64,000 nucleotides of DNA from Limobrevibacterium gyesilva (GCF_025989185.1 NZ_JAPDNT010000024.1:1-64000); one strand, 5' to 3'; positions 8,277-18,250 are shown, numbered from the stretch's first letter. A program made the numbers and translations. Notes: generated by a model from the sequence alone, not told the origin.

Positions 8277-10313
8277 ATGACCACACGCAGGGCCCTTCTC
8301 GGCTACGCTTCGGCCATGGCCGCGGCCGCACCGACGGCCGAAGCACTGGCGCAGGCCGTCGCCGCCAGCGGACAGATCACGCAGTCCGGCCTGGTCGGCA
8401 CGCTGGAAGGCGCGACGCAGGCCACCGTCACGCCCGCCGCGTTCAAGGAGGCGCCGCAACTTGCCGAGCTGGTCAAGCAAGGCAAGCTGCCGCCCGTCGC
8501 CCAGCGCGTGCCGTCCGAGCCCCTGGTGATCAAGCCGCTGGAGCGGATCGGCCGCTACGGCGGCACCTGGCGGCGCGCCTTCATCGGCCCGTCGGACGGC
8601 GAGAACGGCAACCGCATCATGGCCTCCGACAAGCTGCTGTTCTGGGACTTCACGGGCAGCAAGATCGTGCCCAGCGTCGCCAAGGCCTACGAGCTCAGCA
8701 AGGACGGCAAGACCACGACGCTGTTCCTGCGCAAGGGCATGAAATGGGGCGACGGCTCGCCGTTCACCGCGGACGATTTCGTGTTCTGGTACGAGGACCT
8801 CTACCTTAACAAGGATGTCGTGCCGTCGCCGATCGCCGACATGGCGGCCGGCGGCAAACAGGGGCGGCTGGTGAAGATCGACGAGACCACGGTCCAGTTC
8901 CAGTTCGACAGCCCGTACTACCTGTTCCCCTCCATGCTGGCGGGCGACACGCTGATCGGCGGCGGGCAGGCGGTGCGCCAATCCTCCGGCAACACCTATG
9001 CGGCCTATGCGCCGGCGAAATACCTCAAGCAGTTCCTGCCGAAATACTCGTCCGAGGCCGAAGTGGCGCGCCGCGCCAAGGATGCCGGATTCGACTCCTG
9101 GGTGCGCATGCTGCACGTGATGAAGGACTGGCAGCTGAACCCCGAGCTGCCCACCCTGGGCCCGTGGAAGACGGTGCGCCCGATCAACACGCCCACCTGG
9201 GCGATGGAGCGCAACCCTTATTATTACGCTGTGGACACGGACGGCAACCAGCTGCCCTATTTCGACAGCATCGTCATGACGCTGGCCGAGAATATCGAGG
9301 TGGTGAACCTGCGCGCCATGGCCGGCGAATACGACCTGCAGGAACGCCATATCGATCTCGCCAAGCTGCCGGTGATCCTGGAGAACAGGAGCCGCGGCAA
9401 ATACGATGTCCATCTGGACCTCGCCTATAACGGCGCCGACACCGCGCTGCACATCAACATGGGCTACAAGGCCGATGCGGAGGTGGGCAAATGGCTGCGC
9501 ACCGCCGACTTCCGGCGTGCACTGGCGCTGGGCATCGATCGCGACCAGATGAACGAAACCTTCTGGCTGGGGCTGGCGACCCCCGGCTCGACCGCGCCGG
9601 CGGAGGTGATGCCGGAAAGCCCGGGCCCGGAGTGGCGCAAGAAATGGTCGGTGCACGACCCTGCCGCTGCCAACAGGATGCTGGACGCCCTGGGCCTGAC
9701 CAAAAAGGACAGCGCCGGCTACCGCCTGCGCACCGACAACGGCCAGCGCCTGGTGATCCAGCTGCTGGCGGTCAAGGCGTTCATGGACTGGCCGATGCAC
9801 GCCGAAATGATCGCCCAGCACTGGCGCCAGATCGGCATCTACGCCGACGTGAAAGAGGCCGAGCGCGGTCTCGCCTTCCAGCGCATCGCCGCCAGCGACC
9901 ACCACATCCTGGTCTGGACGAATGGCGGCACCGAGCTGCTCTACCTGTATCCGTCCTGGGCGCTGCCGGTCGACATCTCCAACGGCGCGTATGGCATGGA
10001 CCATGCGCGCTGGTACGCCTCGAATGGCCAGCAGGGCACCAGGCCGGAGGATCCGCACATGTTGCGGGCGCTGGAGCTGCTGCGCGCCGCGGCCGGCCAG
10101 CAGGAGGAGGAGCGCAACAAGACCGCGCAGGAGATCTGGAGGATCATGGTCGACCAGCAGTTCCATATCGGCACCTGCGGCCAGTCGCCGGCGCTGATGG
10201 GGGTGCGGCTGGCCAGCCAGCGCCTGGGCAACATCCCCGGCCGCACCTGCATCGCGCAGCACTGCCGCACGCCCGGCAGCTCGCATCCGGAGACCTGGTT
10301 CTACAAAGCGTAA
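8277..10313 (+). CDS. ABC importer substrate-binding protein, family 5 (copy 1)
   Basis: 678-residue periplasmic binding protein of the SBP_bac_5 family (peptide, opine or nickel type), longer than the usual 500-550 residues. The N-terminus MTTRRALLGYASAMAAA with a cleavage-like ALAQA is a Tat-like export signal. Family landmarks include KDGKTTTLFLRKGMKWGDG and FTADDFVFWYEDL. GGGAGGAA precedes the ATG. It is the first gene of a full importer operon and is closely similar along its whole length to the next gene. The substrate cannot be read from sequence. Confidence 0.9.
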   Translation: MTTRRALLGYASAMAAAAPTAEALAQAVAASGQITQSGLVGTLEGATQATVTPAAFKEAPQLAELVKQGKLPPVAQRVPSEPLVIKPLERIGRYGGTWRRAFIGPSDGENGNRIMASDKLLFWDFTGSKIVPSVAKAYELSKDGKTTTLFLRKGMKWGDGSPFTADDFVFWYEDLYLNKDVVPSPIADMAAGGKQGRLVKIDETTVQFQFDSPYYLFPSMLAGDTLIGGGQAVRQSSGNTYAAYAPAKYLKQFLPKYSSEAEVARRAKDAGFDSWVRMLHVMKDWQLNPELPTLGPWKTVRPINTPTWAMERNPYYYAVDTDGNQLPYFDSIVMTLAENIEVVNLRAMAGEYDLQERHIDLAKLPVILENRSRGKYDVHLDLAYNGADTALHINMGYKADAEVGKWLRTADFRRALALGIDRDQMNETFWLGLATPGSTAPAEVMPESPGPEWRKKWSVHDPAAANRMLDALGLTKKDSAGYRLRTDNGQRLVIQLLAVKAFMDWPMHAEMIAQHWRQIGIYADVKEAERGLAFQRIAASDHHILVWTNGGTELLYLYPSWALPVDISNGAYGMDHARWYASNGQQGTRPEDPHMLRALELLRAAAGQQEEERNKTAQEIWRIMVDQQFHIGTCGQSPALMGVRLASQRLGNIPGRTCIAQHCRTPGSSHPETWFYKA

Positions 10314-10328
10314 CGCGGACAGGGAACG

Positions 10329-10358
10329 CGTGGCGGCGGGGATGGCACTGCCGCCACG
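10329..10358 (+). terminator. Intercistronic hairpin between the two binding-protein genes
   Basis: CGTGGCGGC (10329-10337) and GCCGCCACG (10350-10358) form a perfect 9-base-pair stem with a 12-base loop and no U-tract. Located 15 bases after the first binding-protein stop, it could stabilise the upstream message or partly terminate transcription, as known for other operons in which binding protein outnumbers permease. Role is inferred. Confidence 0.5.
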
Positions 10359-10405
10359 GTTCGCCTAATGTTAGCGCAAGCATACGAAGACGTGGGGGGA
10401 ACGAA

Positions 10406-12439
10406 ATGACGACGCGCAGGCGCTTGCTGGGATATGGTGCGGCCATGGCGGCCGTAGGTGCGCCGACGGCGCAGGCATTGGCGCAGGCCGTCAGCGGCCA
10501 GTTCGCGCAATCCGGGCTGGTTGGCGCCCTGCAAGGACCGACCCAGGCCAACACGGTGCCTGCCAGCTTCAAGGAAGCGCCGCAACTGGCTGAGCTGGTC
10601 AAGCAGGGCAAGCTGCCGCCCGTCGCCCAGCGCATCCCCGCCGAGCCGATGGTGCTGAAGCCGCTGGAAAGCGCGGGCCGCTACGGCGGCACCTGGCGGC
10701 GCGCCTTCATCGGCCCGTCGGACGGCGAGAACGGCAACCGCATCAACGCCTCCGACAAGCTGCTGTTCTGGGACTACAACGGCAACAAGATCGTCCCCAG
10801 CGTCGCCAAGGGCTGGGAGATGAGCAAGGACGGCAAGACCACCACGCTGTTCCTGCGCAAGGGCATGAAATGGGCCGACGGCGCCCCCTTCACCGCCGAC
10901 GACTTCGTGTTCTGGTTCGAGGATCTCTACAGCAACAAGGACATCGTCCCCACGCCGATCTCGGACATGACTCCGGACGGCAAGCCCGGCCGGGTGGTGA
11001 AGATCGACGAGACCACCGTCCAGTTCCAGTTCGACACGCCGTTCTACCTGTTCATCGACCTGCTCGCCGGCGACACGCTGATCGGCGGCGGCCAGTCGGT
11101 GCGCCAGGCCACCAGCTTCACCTATGGCGCCTATTCGCCGGCCCATTACCTCAAGCAGTTCCTGCCGAAATACTCCTCGGAAGCCGAGGTCACGAAGCGC
11201 GCCAAGGAAGCCGGCTTCGATACCTGGGTGCGCGCGCTGCACGTGAAGAAGGACTGGCAGCTCAACCCCGCGCTGCCGACCATCGGGCCCTGGAGGACGG
11301 TGCGCCCGATCAACACGCCGACCTGGGCAATGGAGCGCAACCCGTACTACTGGGCAGTCGACACCGACGGCAACCAGCTGCCGTATATCGACAACATCGT
11401 GATGACCCTGGCCGAGGACCTGGAGGTGGTGAACCTGCGCGCCATGGCCGGCGAATTCGACGAGCAGGAGCGGCATATCAGCCTGGCCAAGCTGCCGGTG
11501 ATCCTGGAGAACCGGGAGCGCGGCAAGTACGACGTGCATCTCGACCTCGCCTTCAACGGCGCGGACACGGTGTTCCTGTTCAACATGAGCTACAAGGGCG
11601 ATCCCGAGATCGCCAAATGGATCCAGACCACCGATTTCCGCCGTGCGCTGTCGCTGTCGATCGACCGCGAGCAGATGAACGAGACGTTCTGGCTCGGCCT
11701 CGGCACGCCCGGCTCGATCGCGCCGAACGAGAGCCTGCCGCAGAGCCCGGGGCCGGAGTGGCGGACCAAGTGGTCCACCTACGACCCCGCCACTGCCAAC
11801 AAGATGCTGGACGCGATCGGCCTGTCCAAGAAGGACCGTGACGGCTATCGCCTGCGCACCGACAACGGCCAGCGCCTGGTGATCCAGATCCAGGCCGTCA
11901 ACGCTCTGCTGCCCTGGGTGCAGCACTCGGAAATGGTCAGCCAGTTCTGGCGCAAGGTCGGCATCTACGCCGACGTGAAGGAGATGGAGCGCAACCTCAA
12001 CCTGCAGCGGATCATGGGCAACGACCACCACGTCGCGGCCTGGCAGAATGGCGGCAGCGAGCTGCTGTACCTGTTCCCGCGCCACACTTTGCCCGTCGAT
12101 CCCACCGAGCCGTTCCTGGGGCCGGAGATCTGCAAGTGGTACGCCTCCGACGGCAAGCAGGGCACGCCGCCCGCTGACGCCAACCTGCTGCGCGCCCTGC
12201 AGCTGTTCCGCGGCGCCGCTGGCCAGCAGGAGGATGAGCGCAACAAGACCGCGCAGGAGATCTGGCGCATCCTGGTCGACAACCAGTACGGCATCGGCAT
12301 CTGCGGCCAGTCGCCGGCGGCCCAGGGCGTGCGCATCGTCGGCCGGCGGCTTGGCAACATCCCCGGACGCGCCTGCATCGCGCAGCATTGCCGCACCCCC
12401 GGCAGCTCGCATCCGGAGACGTGGTTCTATAAGGCATGA
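10406..12439 (+). CDS. ABC importer substrate-binding protein, family 5 (copy 2)
   Basis: 677-residue paralogue of the preceding gene, near-identical over long stretches (for example GGTWRRAFIGPSDGENGNR and the C-terminal CIAQHCRTPGSSHPETW) and with the same Tat-like N-terminus MTTRRRLLGYGAAMAA. GGGGGGAACGAA precedes ATG 10406. The frame is open for a long way upstream through copy 1, but that is only an out-of-phase shadow. Its stop overlaps the following permease start (ATGA), so this copy is translationally coupled to the transporter. Confidence 0.92.
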   Translation: MTTRRRLLGYGAAMAAVGAPTAQALAQAVSGQFAQSGLVGALQGPTQANTVPASFKEAPQLAELVKQGKLPPVAQRIPAEPMVLKPLESAGRYGGTWRRAFIGPSDGENGNRINASDKLLFWDYNGNKIVPSVAKGWEMSKDGKTTTLFLRKGMKWADGAPFTADDFVFWFEDLYSNKDIVPTPISDMTPDGKPGRVVKIDETTVQFQFDTPFYLFIDLLAGDTLIGGGQSVRQATSFTYGAYSPAHYLKQFLPKYSSEAEVTKRAKEAGFDTWVRALHVKKDWQLNPALPTIGPWRTVRPINTPTWAMERNPYYWAVDTDGNQLPYIDNIVMTLAEDLEVVNLRAMAGEFDEQERHISLAKLPVILENRERGKYDVHLDLAFNGADTVFLFNMSYKGDPEIAKWIQTTDFRRALSLSIDREQMNETFWLGLGTPGSIAPNESLPQSPGPEWRTKWSTYDPATANKMLDAIGLSKKDRDGYRLRTDNGQRLVIQIQAVNALLPWVQHSEMVSQFWRKVGIYADVKEMERNLNLQRIMGNDHHVAAWQNGGSELLYLFPRHTLPVDPTEPFLGPEICKWYASDGKQGTPPADANLLRALQLFRGAAGQQEDERNKTAQEIWRILVDNQYGIGICGQSPAAQGVRIVGRRLGNIPGRACIAQHCRTPGSSHPETWFYKA

Positions 12440-13425
12440 TTGCCTTCCTGCTCCGCCGGTTGGCGCTGGGGGTCATGACGATATGGCTGATATCGGTCCT
12501 GTCGTTCGTGATCATCCAGTTGCCGCCCGGTGACTTCGTCGATGCCTACATCGCGCAGCTGGCCTCGTCCGGCAGCAGCGTCTCGGCCGAGGAAGCCCAG
12601 GCGATGCGGCTGCAATACGGGCTGGGCCAGCCCTTCTACGTGCAGTACGGCAAGTGGATCAGCCGTGTCGTGGTGGGCGATTTCGGCGAATCGATGGAAT
12701 GGCGGCGGCCGGTCACCCAGGTGATCGGCGACCGCCTGTGGCTGACCCTGCTGCTGTCGCTGGGCGCGCTGATCGTCACCTGGACCCTCGCCTTGCCCAT
12801 CGGCATCTACTCGGCGGTGCGGCAATACTCCGTGGCCGACTACATCTTCACCCTGGTCGGCTTCATCGGCATCGCCGTGCCGAACTTCCTGATGGCGCTG
12901 ATCATCATGTATTTCGCCTTCAAGTTCTTCGGCGCCAGCGTCGGCGGCCTGTTCTCTGCCGAGTTCGCCATGGCGCCGTGGAGCTGGGCAAAGGCCTGGG
13001 ACCTCGCCAAGCACCTGCCGCTGCCGGCGGTGATCCTGGCCCTTGGCGGCACCGCCCAGCTCATCCGCATCATGCGCGCCAACCTGCTGGACGAATTGCG
13101 CCGGCCCTATGTGGTGACGGCCCGGGCAAAGGGCCTGTCGGAGACGCGGGTGATCCTGAAATACCCGGTCCGCGCGGCGCTCAACCCGTTCGCCAGCAAC
13201 ATCGCCTATCTGTTCCCGTATCTGGTGTCCGGCAGCATCATCATTTCCATCGTGCTCGGCCTGCCGACGGTCGGCCCGCTGCTGGTGAAGTCGCTGGTCG
13301 CCCAGGACATGTTCCTAGCCGGCACCATCGTGCTGCTGCTGGGCGTGCTCACTGTCGTCGGCACCTTCATCTCCGACCTGGTGCTGATGTGGGTCGACCC
13401 CCGCCTGCGCCATCAGATGGATTGA
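12436..13425 (+). CDS. ABC importer permease, DppB/OppB type
   Basis: 329-residue inner-membrane permease with the N-terminal IAFLLRRLALGVMTIWLISV helix and six helices typical of DppB. The ABC-ATPase coupling loop is seen in NLLDELRRPYVVTARAKGLSE (EAA-type motif). It overlaps the upstream binding protein by 4 bases and is followed 2 bases later by the second permease. Confidence 0.93.
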   Translation: MIAFLLRRLALGVMTIWLISVLSFVIIQLPPGDFVDAYIAQLASSGSSVSAEEAQAMRLQYGLGQPFYVQYGKWISRVVVGDFGESMEWRRPVTQVIGDRLWLTLLLSLGALIVTWTLALPIGIYSAVRQYSVADYIFTLVGFIGIAVPNFLMALIIMYFAFKFFGASVGGLFSAEFAMAPWSWAKAWDLAKHLPLPAVILALGGTAQLIRIMRANLLDELRRPYVVTARAKGLSETRVILKYPVRAALNPFASNIAYLFPYLVSGSIIISIVLGLPTVGPLLVKSLVAQDMFLAGTIVLLLGVLTVVGTFISDLVLMWVDPRLRHQMD

Positions 13426-13427
13426 CC

Positions 13428-14558
13428 ATGTTCGGTTTCATCACCGGGCGTCGCGCCCCCCAACTCAGCAAGGCCGAGCGCTTCGCGGTCGCCACCCAGC
13501 TGCAGCTCACCTGGTGGCGCTTCCGGCGGCACAAGCTCGCCATGATCAGCGGCGTGGTCGTGCTGCTGTTCTACGGGCTGGCGATCGCGGCCGACTTCCT
13601 GGCCACCACCGATCCGCACGCGACCGACGCCCGCACCAGCTACATCGCGCCGCAGCCGATCCATTTCTTCGACGAAGACGGCGCCTTCCGGCCCTACGTC
13701 AACGGGCTGAAGGGCGTGCGCGACCCCAAGACGTTCAAGCTGATCTACACCATTGATCCCAACCGGCGCACCTACCTGCAATTCTTCGCGCCGGGCTATC
13801 GCTACTCCTTCCTCGGGATCGAGACGGATATCCATCTGATCGGCCTGAAAAACCCGCAGCGGGGCGATGGCATCTACATCCTCGGCACCGACCTGCTCGG
13901 GCGCGACCTGTGGTCGCGGCTGATGGTGGCCACCCGGGTGTCGCTCACCATCGGCCTGATCGGCGTCTCCATCAGCCTGTTCCTCGGCGTGCTGCTCGGC
14001 GGCGTCTCCGCCATCTATGGCGGCGTGGTCGACACGGTGATCCAGCGCGTGATCGAGGTGGTCCGCTCCATGCCGACGATCCCGCTCTGGCTGGGGCTGG
14101 CGGCGGCGCTGCCGAATTCATGGAGCGTCATGCAGATCTACTTCGCCATCACCATCATCATCTCGCTTCTGGCCTGGACCGACCTCGCCCGCGTGGTGCG
14201 CGGCAAGTTCCTGTCCCTGCGCGAGGAGGACTTCGTGATGGCCGCCGAACTGGCGGGTGCATCGCAAGGCAGGATCATCTTCCGCCACATGCTGCCCAGC
14301 TTCGCCAGCCACATCATCGCCGCCGTCAGCCTTGCCTTGCCGGCGATGATCATCAGCGAGACCTCGCTGAGCTTCCTCGGCCTCGGCCTGCGGCCGCCGG
14401 CCATCAGCTGGGGCATCCTGCTGCAGGACGCGCAGTCGATCCAGACGCTGGCCCTGGCACCCTGGCTGCTGGCCTCCGCCGTGCCGGTGATTCTGGTGAT
14501 CCTGGCCTTCAACTTCCTCGGTGACGGTTTGCGCGACGCGGCGGATCCCTATGGCTGA
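13428..14558 (+). CDS. ABC importer permease, DppC/OppC type
   Basis: 376-residue permease. An N-terminal helix (KLAMISGVVVLLFYGLAIAA) is followed by a periplasmic insertion of roughly 100 residues, then the binding-protein-dependent permease domain with the EAA-type loop MAAELAGASQGRIIFRHMLP and the C-terminal NFLGDGLRDAADP. The insertion between helix 1 and the core is characteristic of DppC/YejE-like proteins that pair with long binding proteins. ATG 13428 follows the upstream stop by 2 bases. Confidence 0.93.
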   Translation: MFGFITGRRAPQLSKAERFAVATQLQLTWWRFRRHKLAMISGVVVLLFYGLAIAADFLATTDPHATDARTSYIAPQPIHFFDEDGAFRPYVNGLKGVRDPKTFKLIYTIDPNRRTYLQFFAPGYRYSFLGIETDIHLIGLKNPQRGDGIYILGTDLLGRDLWSRLMVATRVSLTIGLIGVSISLFLGVLLGGVSAIYGGVVDTVIQRVIEVVRSMPTIPLWLGLAAALPNSWSVMQIYFAITIIISLLAWTDLARVVRGKFLSLREEDFVMAAELAGASQGRIIFRHMLPSFASHIIAAVSLALPAMIISETSLSFLGLGLRPPAISWGILLQDAQSIQTLALAPWLLASAVPVILVILAFNFLGDGLRDAADPYG

Positions 14559-15546
14559 GCCGATCCTTTCGGTCCGCAACCTGCAGACCCAGTTCGCCGC
14601 CCAGGAAGGCGTCGTGCACGCCGTGGATGGCGTCGATTTCGACGTGTTCGAGGGCCGCACCCTCGGCGTGGTCGGCGAGAGCGGCTGCGGCAAGAGCGTC
14701 ACCGCACGCAGCATCCTCGGCATCGTCGAGTCTCCCGGCCGCGTGGTCGGCGGGCAGATCCTGCTGCGCCCGGCCAAGGGGGGCGCGCCGATCGACCTGC
14801 TGACCCTGTCGCCCAAGGCGATGCGCGACATCCGCGGCCCTGAGATCGCGCTGGTGTTCCAGGAGCCGATGGCCTCGTTCAGCCAGTACTACACGATCGG
14901 CAACCAGATCACCGAGGCGATCCGCCTGCACATGGGCATGGACGCCAATGCCGCCCGTGCGCGCGCCATCGACCTGCTGGACATGGTCGGCGTGCCGCAG
15001 CCCTCGCGCCGGGTGGACGAATACCCGTTCCAGCTCTCCGGCGGCCTGCGCCAGCGCGTCATGATCGCCATGGCGCTGGCCTGCGACCCGCGCGTGCTGA
15101 TCGCCGACGAGCCCACCACCGCGCTCGACGTCACCACCCAGGCGCAGATCCTGGACCTGCTGCGCGAGCTGCAGCAGAAGCGCGGGCTGGCCATCATCCT
15201 GATCACCCACGACATGGGCGTGATCGCGGAAATGGCCCATGACGTCGCGGTGATGTATCTCGGCCGCGCCGTGGAAACCGGGCCGGTCGGGGAGATTTTC
15301 TCGAGCCCGAAGCATCCCTACACCCGCGCCCTGCTGCGCTCGATCCCCACCGTCCTGGCCAAGCCCCGCACCCGCCTGCCGACCATCGCCGGCTCCATCC
15401 CGCATCCGTTCAACCGCCCCACCGGCTGCCCCTACCACCCGCGCTGCAGCGAGATCATCACCGGCCTGTGCGAGACCGCCGAGCCGCCCGCGGTCGGCGA
15501 GGCCAGCCGCGAGGTGCGCTGCTTCCTGCACGGAGGCCGGCCATGA
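14551..15546 (+). CDS. ABC importer ATPase, DppD/OppD type
   Basis: 331-residue ATPase with Walker A GESGCGKS, signature LSGGLRQRV, Walker [10 protein letters not shown] and H-loop ITHDMG. The C-terminal oligopeptide/dipeptide domain carries [10 protein letters not shown], part of the cysteine motif typical of this subfamily. ATG 14551 overlaps the permease stop by 8 bases. Confidence 0.95.
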   Translation: MAEPILSVRNLQTQFAAQEGVVHAVDGVDFDVFEGRTLGVVGESGCGKSVTARSILGIVESPGRVVGGQILLRPAKGGAPIDLLTLSPKAMRDIRGPEIALVFQEPMASFSQYYTIGNQITEAIRLHMGMDANAARARAIDLLDMVGVPQPSRRVDEYPFQLSGGLRQRVMIAMALACDPRVLIADEPTTALDVTTQAQILDLLRELQQKRGLAIILITHDMGVIAEMAHDVAVMYLGRAVETGPVGEIFSSPKHPYTRALLRSIPTVLAKPRTRLPTIAGSIPHPFNRPTGCPYHPRCSEIITGLCETAEPPAVGEASREVRCFLHGGRP

Positions 15547-16553
15547 CCACGCTGCTGGAGGTGCGCGGCCTGCGCAAATACTTCCCCATCCGCAAGGGGC
15601 TGCTGCGCCGGGTGGTCGGCCAGGTGCGCGCGGTGGACGGCGTCAGCTTCACCATCCGCAAGGGCGAGACGCTGGCCCTGGTCGGCGAGAGCGGCTGCGG
15701 CAAGACCACGGTCTCCCGCTGCATCCTGCGCGCGCTGGCGCCCAGCGCGGGCGCCATCAATTTCAGCATCGGCGGCCGCACGGTCGATCTCGCCGCGCTG
15801 AAGCGGCGGCAGTTGCGGCCGCTGCGCCGGCACATGCAGATGGTGTTCCAGGACCCCTACTCGTCCTTGAACCCGCGCATGGTGGTGGGCGACATCATCG
15901 GCGAGCCGCTGCTGATCAACGGCATGACCGACCGGGCCGAGCGCCGCAAGCGCGTCGCCGAGCTGATGGAGCTGGTGCAGCTTCCCGCCGCCTATCTCAA
16001 CCGCTTCCCGCATGCCTTCAGCGGCGGCCAGCGCCAGCGCATCGGCATCGCCCGCGCCCTCGCCCTGAACCCCGAGCTGATCGTGGCCGACGAGCCGGTC
16101 TCCGCCCTCGACGTCTCCGTGCAGGCGCAGATCCTCAACCTGATGCTGGATCTGCAGGACCGGCTGCAGCTCACCTACCTGTTCGTGGCCCACGACCTCA
16201 GCGTGGTGAAGCATGTCAGCGACCGGGTGGCGGTGATGTATGTCGGCCGCATCGTCGAGCTGGCCGAGACCGAAGCCCTGTACAACCGCCCGCTGCACCC
16301 CTACACCGAGGCACTGCTGTCCGCCGCCCCCACGCCGGTGCCGGGTGTTGCCAGCAACCGCATCGTTCTGGAACGCGAGATCGCCGACCCCGCCAACCCG
16401 CCGCCCGGCTGCGCCTTCCACCCGCGCTGCCGCCACGCCCAGGACCGCTGCCGCCAGCAGACGCCGGAGCTGGAGGAAGTCGAGCCGGGCCGCTGGGTCA
16501 GCTGCCTGCGTGCCCGCGAGCTGTCGCTACAGGGGATCGCCGACCCCGCCTGA
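15543..16553 (+). CDS. ABC importer ATPase, DppF/OppF type
   Basis: 336-residue ATPase, partner of the preceding one. Walker [11 protein letters not shown]-loop [14 protein letters not shown], signature FSGGQRQRI and Walker [13 protein letters not shown] are intact. The C-terminus holds [15 protein letters not shown], the Cys-rich domain of this subfamily. ATG 15543 overlaps the upstream stop by 4 bases, and it is the last gene of the importer operon. Confidence 0.95.
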   Translation: MTTLLEVRGLRKYFPIRKGLLRRVVGQVRAVDGVSFTIRKGETLALVGESGCGKTTVSRCILRALAPSAGAINFSIGGRTVDLAALKRRQLRPLRRHMQMVFQDPYSSLNPRMVVGDIIGEPLLINGMTDRAERRKRVAELMELVQLPAAYLNRFPHAFSGGQRQRIGIARALALNPELIVADEPVSALDVSVQAQILNLMLDLQDRLQLTYLFVAHDLSVVKHVSDRVAVMYVGRIVELAETEALYNRPLHPYTEALLSAAPTPVPGVASNRIVLEREIADPANPPPGCAFHPRCRHAQDRCRQQTPELEEVEPGRWVSCLRARELSLQGIADPA

Positions 16554-16585
16554 CGTCGCGCGAACCTGACCTGAAGGAGGGAACC

Positions 16586-17614
16586 ATGACCAGCGAACCG
16601 CTTGCGCCGGACGCCGTCTCGCCGGCCGGCATCATGCAGCTCGGCATGGCCTTCTGGGGCTCCAAGACGCTGCTCAGCGCCGTCGAGCTGGGCGTCTTCA
16701 CCGCGTTGGCCACTGGCCCGAAGACGCTCCCCGAGCTGCAGGAAGGGCTCGGCCTGCACCCGCGCGCCGCCCGGGACTTCCTCGACGCGCTGGTGGCGCT
16801 GCGCATCCTGGACCGCCAGGACGGGCGCTATGCCAACACGCCCGAGGCGGACCGCTATCTGGACCGGGCCAAGCCGTCCTATGTCGGCGGCCTGCTGGAG
16901 ATGGCCAACCGGCGGCTCTACGGGTTCTGGGGCAACCTCACGGAGGCGCTGCGCACCGGCCAGCCCCAGAACGAGAGCAAGGACGGCAGCAACCCGTTCA
17001 CCGCCCTCTACGCCAGCCCCGAGCAGCTGCAGACCTTCCTGGGCGCCATGACGGGGGTCAGCCTGCCCATTGCGCAGGCGATTGCGGCCGCCTTTCCGTG
17101 GGGCGACGTGCGCTCTTTCGTCGATGTCGGCTGCGCCCAGGGCGGCTGCACCGCGACAATCGCGGCAGCGCACCCGCATCTGAGCGGAACCGGCTTCGAC
17201 CTGCCCGCGGTGCAACCGGTGTTCGAGGCCTACATCGCCGGGCGCAACCTCGCCGGGCGCGTCCGCTTCCAGCCCGGCAATTTCTTTGCCGACCCGCTGC
17301 CCACGGCCGACGTCATCGTCATGGGGCATGTCCTCCACGACTGGGACCTTCCCACGAAGCAGGCGCTCATCGGCAAGGCTTATGCCGCCCTGCCATCAGG
17401 CGGCACCCTGCTGGTCTACGACGCGATCATCGACGACGCCCGGCGCGAGAACGCATTCGGCCTGCTGATGAGTCTGAACATGCTGATCGAGACGCCGGGC
17501 GGCTTCGACTACACCGGGGCCGACTGCATGGGCTGGATGCGCGCCGCCGGCTTCAGCGCCACCCGGGCGCAGGGCCTGCACGGATCGCACGCCATGATCA
17601 TCGGGACGAAATGA
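16586..17614 (+). CDS. SAM-dependent O-methyltransferase-family protein
   Basis: 342-residue protein of the caffeate/hydroxyneurosporene O-methyltransferase group. An N-terminal dimerisation/winged-helix region (about 15-85, [17 protein letters not shown]) precedes a Rossmann methyltransferase domain with the SAM loop [10 protein letters not shown] and the family motif MGHVLHDWD. In most relatives the SAM loop is DVGGGxG; here a Cys-Ala-Gln replaces it. AAGGAGGG precedes the ATG 32 bases after the importer operon, so it may be co-transcribed. Substrate is unknown. Confidence 0.82.
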   Translation: MTSEPLAPDAVSPAGIMQLGMAFWGSKTLLSAVELGVFTALATGPKTLPELQEGLGLHPRAARDFLDALVALRILDRQDGRYANTPEADRYLDRAKPSYVGGLLEMANRRLYGFWGNLTEALRTGQPQNESKDGSNPFTALYASPEQLQTFLGAMTGVSLPIAQAIAAAFPWGDVRSFVDVGCAQGGCTATIAAAHPHLSGTGFDLPAVQPVFEAYIAGRNLAGRVRFQPGNFFADPLPTADVIVMGHVLHDWDLPTKQALIGKAYAALPSGGTLLVYDAIIDDARRENAFGLLMSLNMLIETPGGFDYTGADCMGWMRAAGFSATRAQGLHGSHAMIIGTK

Positions 17615-17631
17615 CGCCGCCCCGGCGTTTC
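17614..17631 (+). terminator. Short hairpin terminator after the methyltransferase gene
   Basis: ACGCCG and CGGCGT form a 6-base-pair stem with a 3-base loop, followed by TTTCG. The stem overlaps the stop codon. A weak but plausible intrinsic terminator. Confidence 0.4.
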
Positions 17632-17740
17632 GATTCATGCCGATGCCAATGTGATCCCTTTCCAGTTCGTTCCGATGGGCGGTTACGATACGTAGCTTGA
17701 CCCGACAGGCTCAGTCGCGGCGAACATAGCGTGCTGACCT

Positions 17741-17779
17741 GTCGTGCCGCGTTCCGATCCCCGGCACGCACGGCACGAC
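17741..17779. promoter_or_regulatory. Inverted repeat upstream of marR
   Basis: GTCGTGCCG at 17741-17749 and its exact complement CGGCACGAC at 17771-17779 are separated by 21 bases, within the 241-base gap before the MarR gene. An autoregulatory operator or leader hairpin are both possible. The spacing is wide for a typical MarR site, so this stays tentative. Confidence 0.3.
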
Positions 17780-17855
17780 TCACCGATGCCGACCGGGACG
17801 ACGGTTGCTCCGCGAGGGGCCGCGCGCGCTCCCGATCCATTGAAAGGGTGCTGAC

Positions 17856-18218
17856 TTGTCTATCCAGGTTTCTTCCGACCTTGCCGTCGGAATGTTGCGG
17901 GAAATCATCGTATCGCTTGTCCGGCGCGACGGTCCCTCGCTCTCCGCCCACCAGCTGGGCGTCTACCTCACCTGCTACCTCCAGGATCGCGATCACACGG
18001 TACGCGGGCTCGCGGCCGAGCTCAACGTATCGAAGTCCGTGATCACCCGGGCCCTCGACAAGTTGACCGAGCTGGAACTGGCCCGCCGCCGCCCGGACCC
18101 CTCGGACCGCCGCAGCGTCCTGGTGGAGCGCACCGAAGCAGGCCTGCGCCTGCTCGATGAGCTGCGCGACATCACCATCGAGAACGCCAAGACCTGGGTC
18201 GAGGACGTCGCCGCCTGA
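17856..18218 (+). CDS. MarR-family transcriptional regulator
   Basis: 120-residue winged-helix regulator, slightly short for the family. The recognition helix region is VRGLAAELNVSKSVITRALDKL, followed by the wing with the characteristic DPSDRRSVLV. The start is TTG 17856 with AAGGGTG upstream; the next in-frame ATG is at 17892. Neighbours are a methyltransferase upstream and a dehydrogenase downstream; which of them it controls is unknown. Confidence 0.85.
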   Translation: MSIQVSSDLAVGMLREIIVSLVRRDGPSLSAHQLGVYLTCYLQDRDHTVRGLAAELNVSKSVITRALDKLTELELARRRPDPSDRRSVLVERTEAGLRLLDELRDITIENAKTWVEDVAA

Positions 18219-18223
18219 CTCCA

Positions 18224-18250
18224 CCCCCGCCGACGCGCGGGGGTACTTTC
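18224..18250 (+). terminator. Intrinsic terminator of marR
   Basis: ACCCCCGC (18224-18231) pairs perfectly with GCGGGGGT (18238-18245) around a 6-base loop, followed by ACTTTCC. It lies 5 bases after the marR stop. Confidence 0.65.

Noticed and set aside
9491-12439. 982-residue frame joining both binding proteins
   Set aside because: The first 300 codons are out of phase with copy 1, and a proper ribosome site and Tat-like start occur at 10406.
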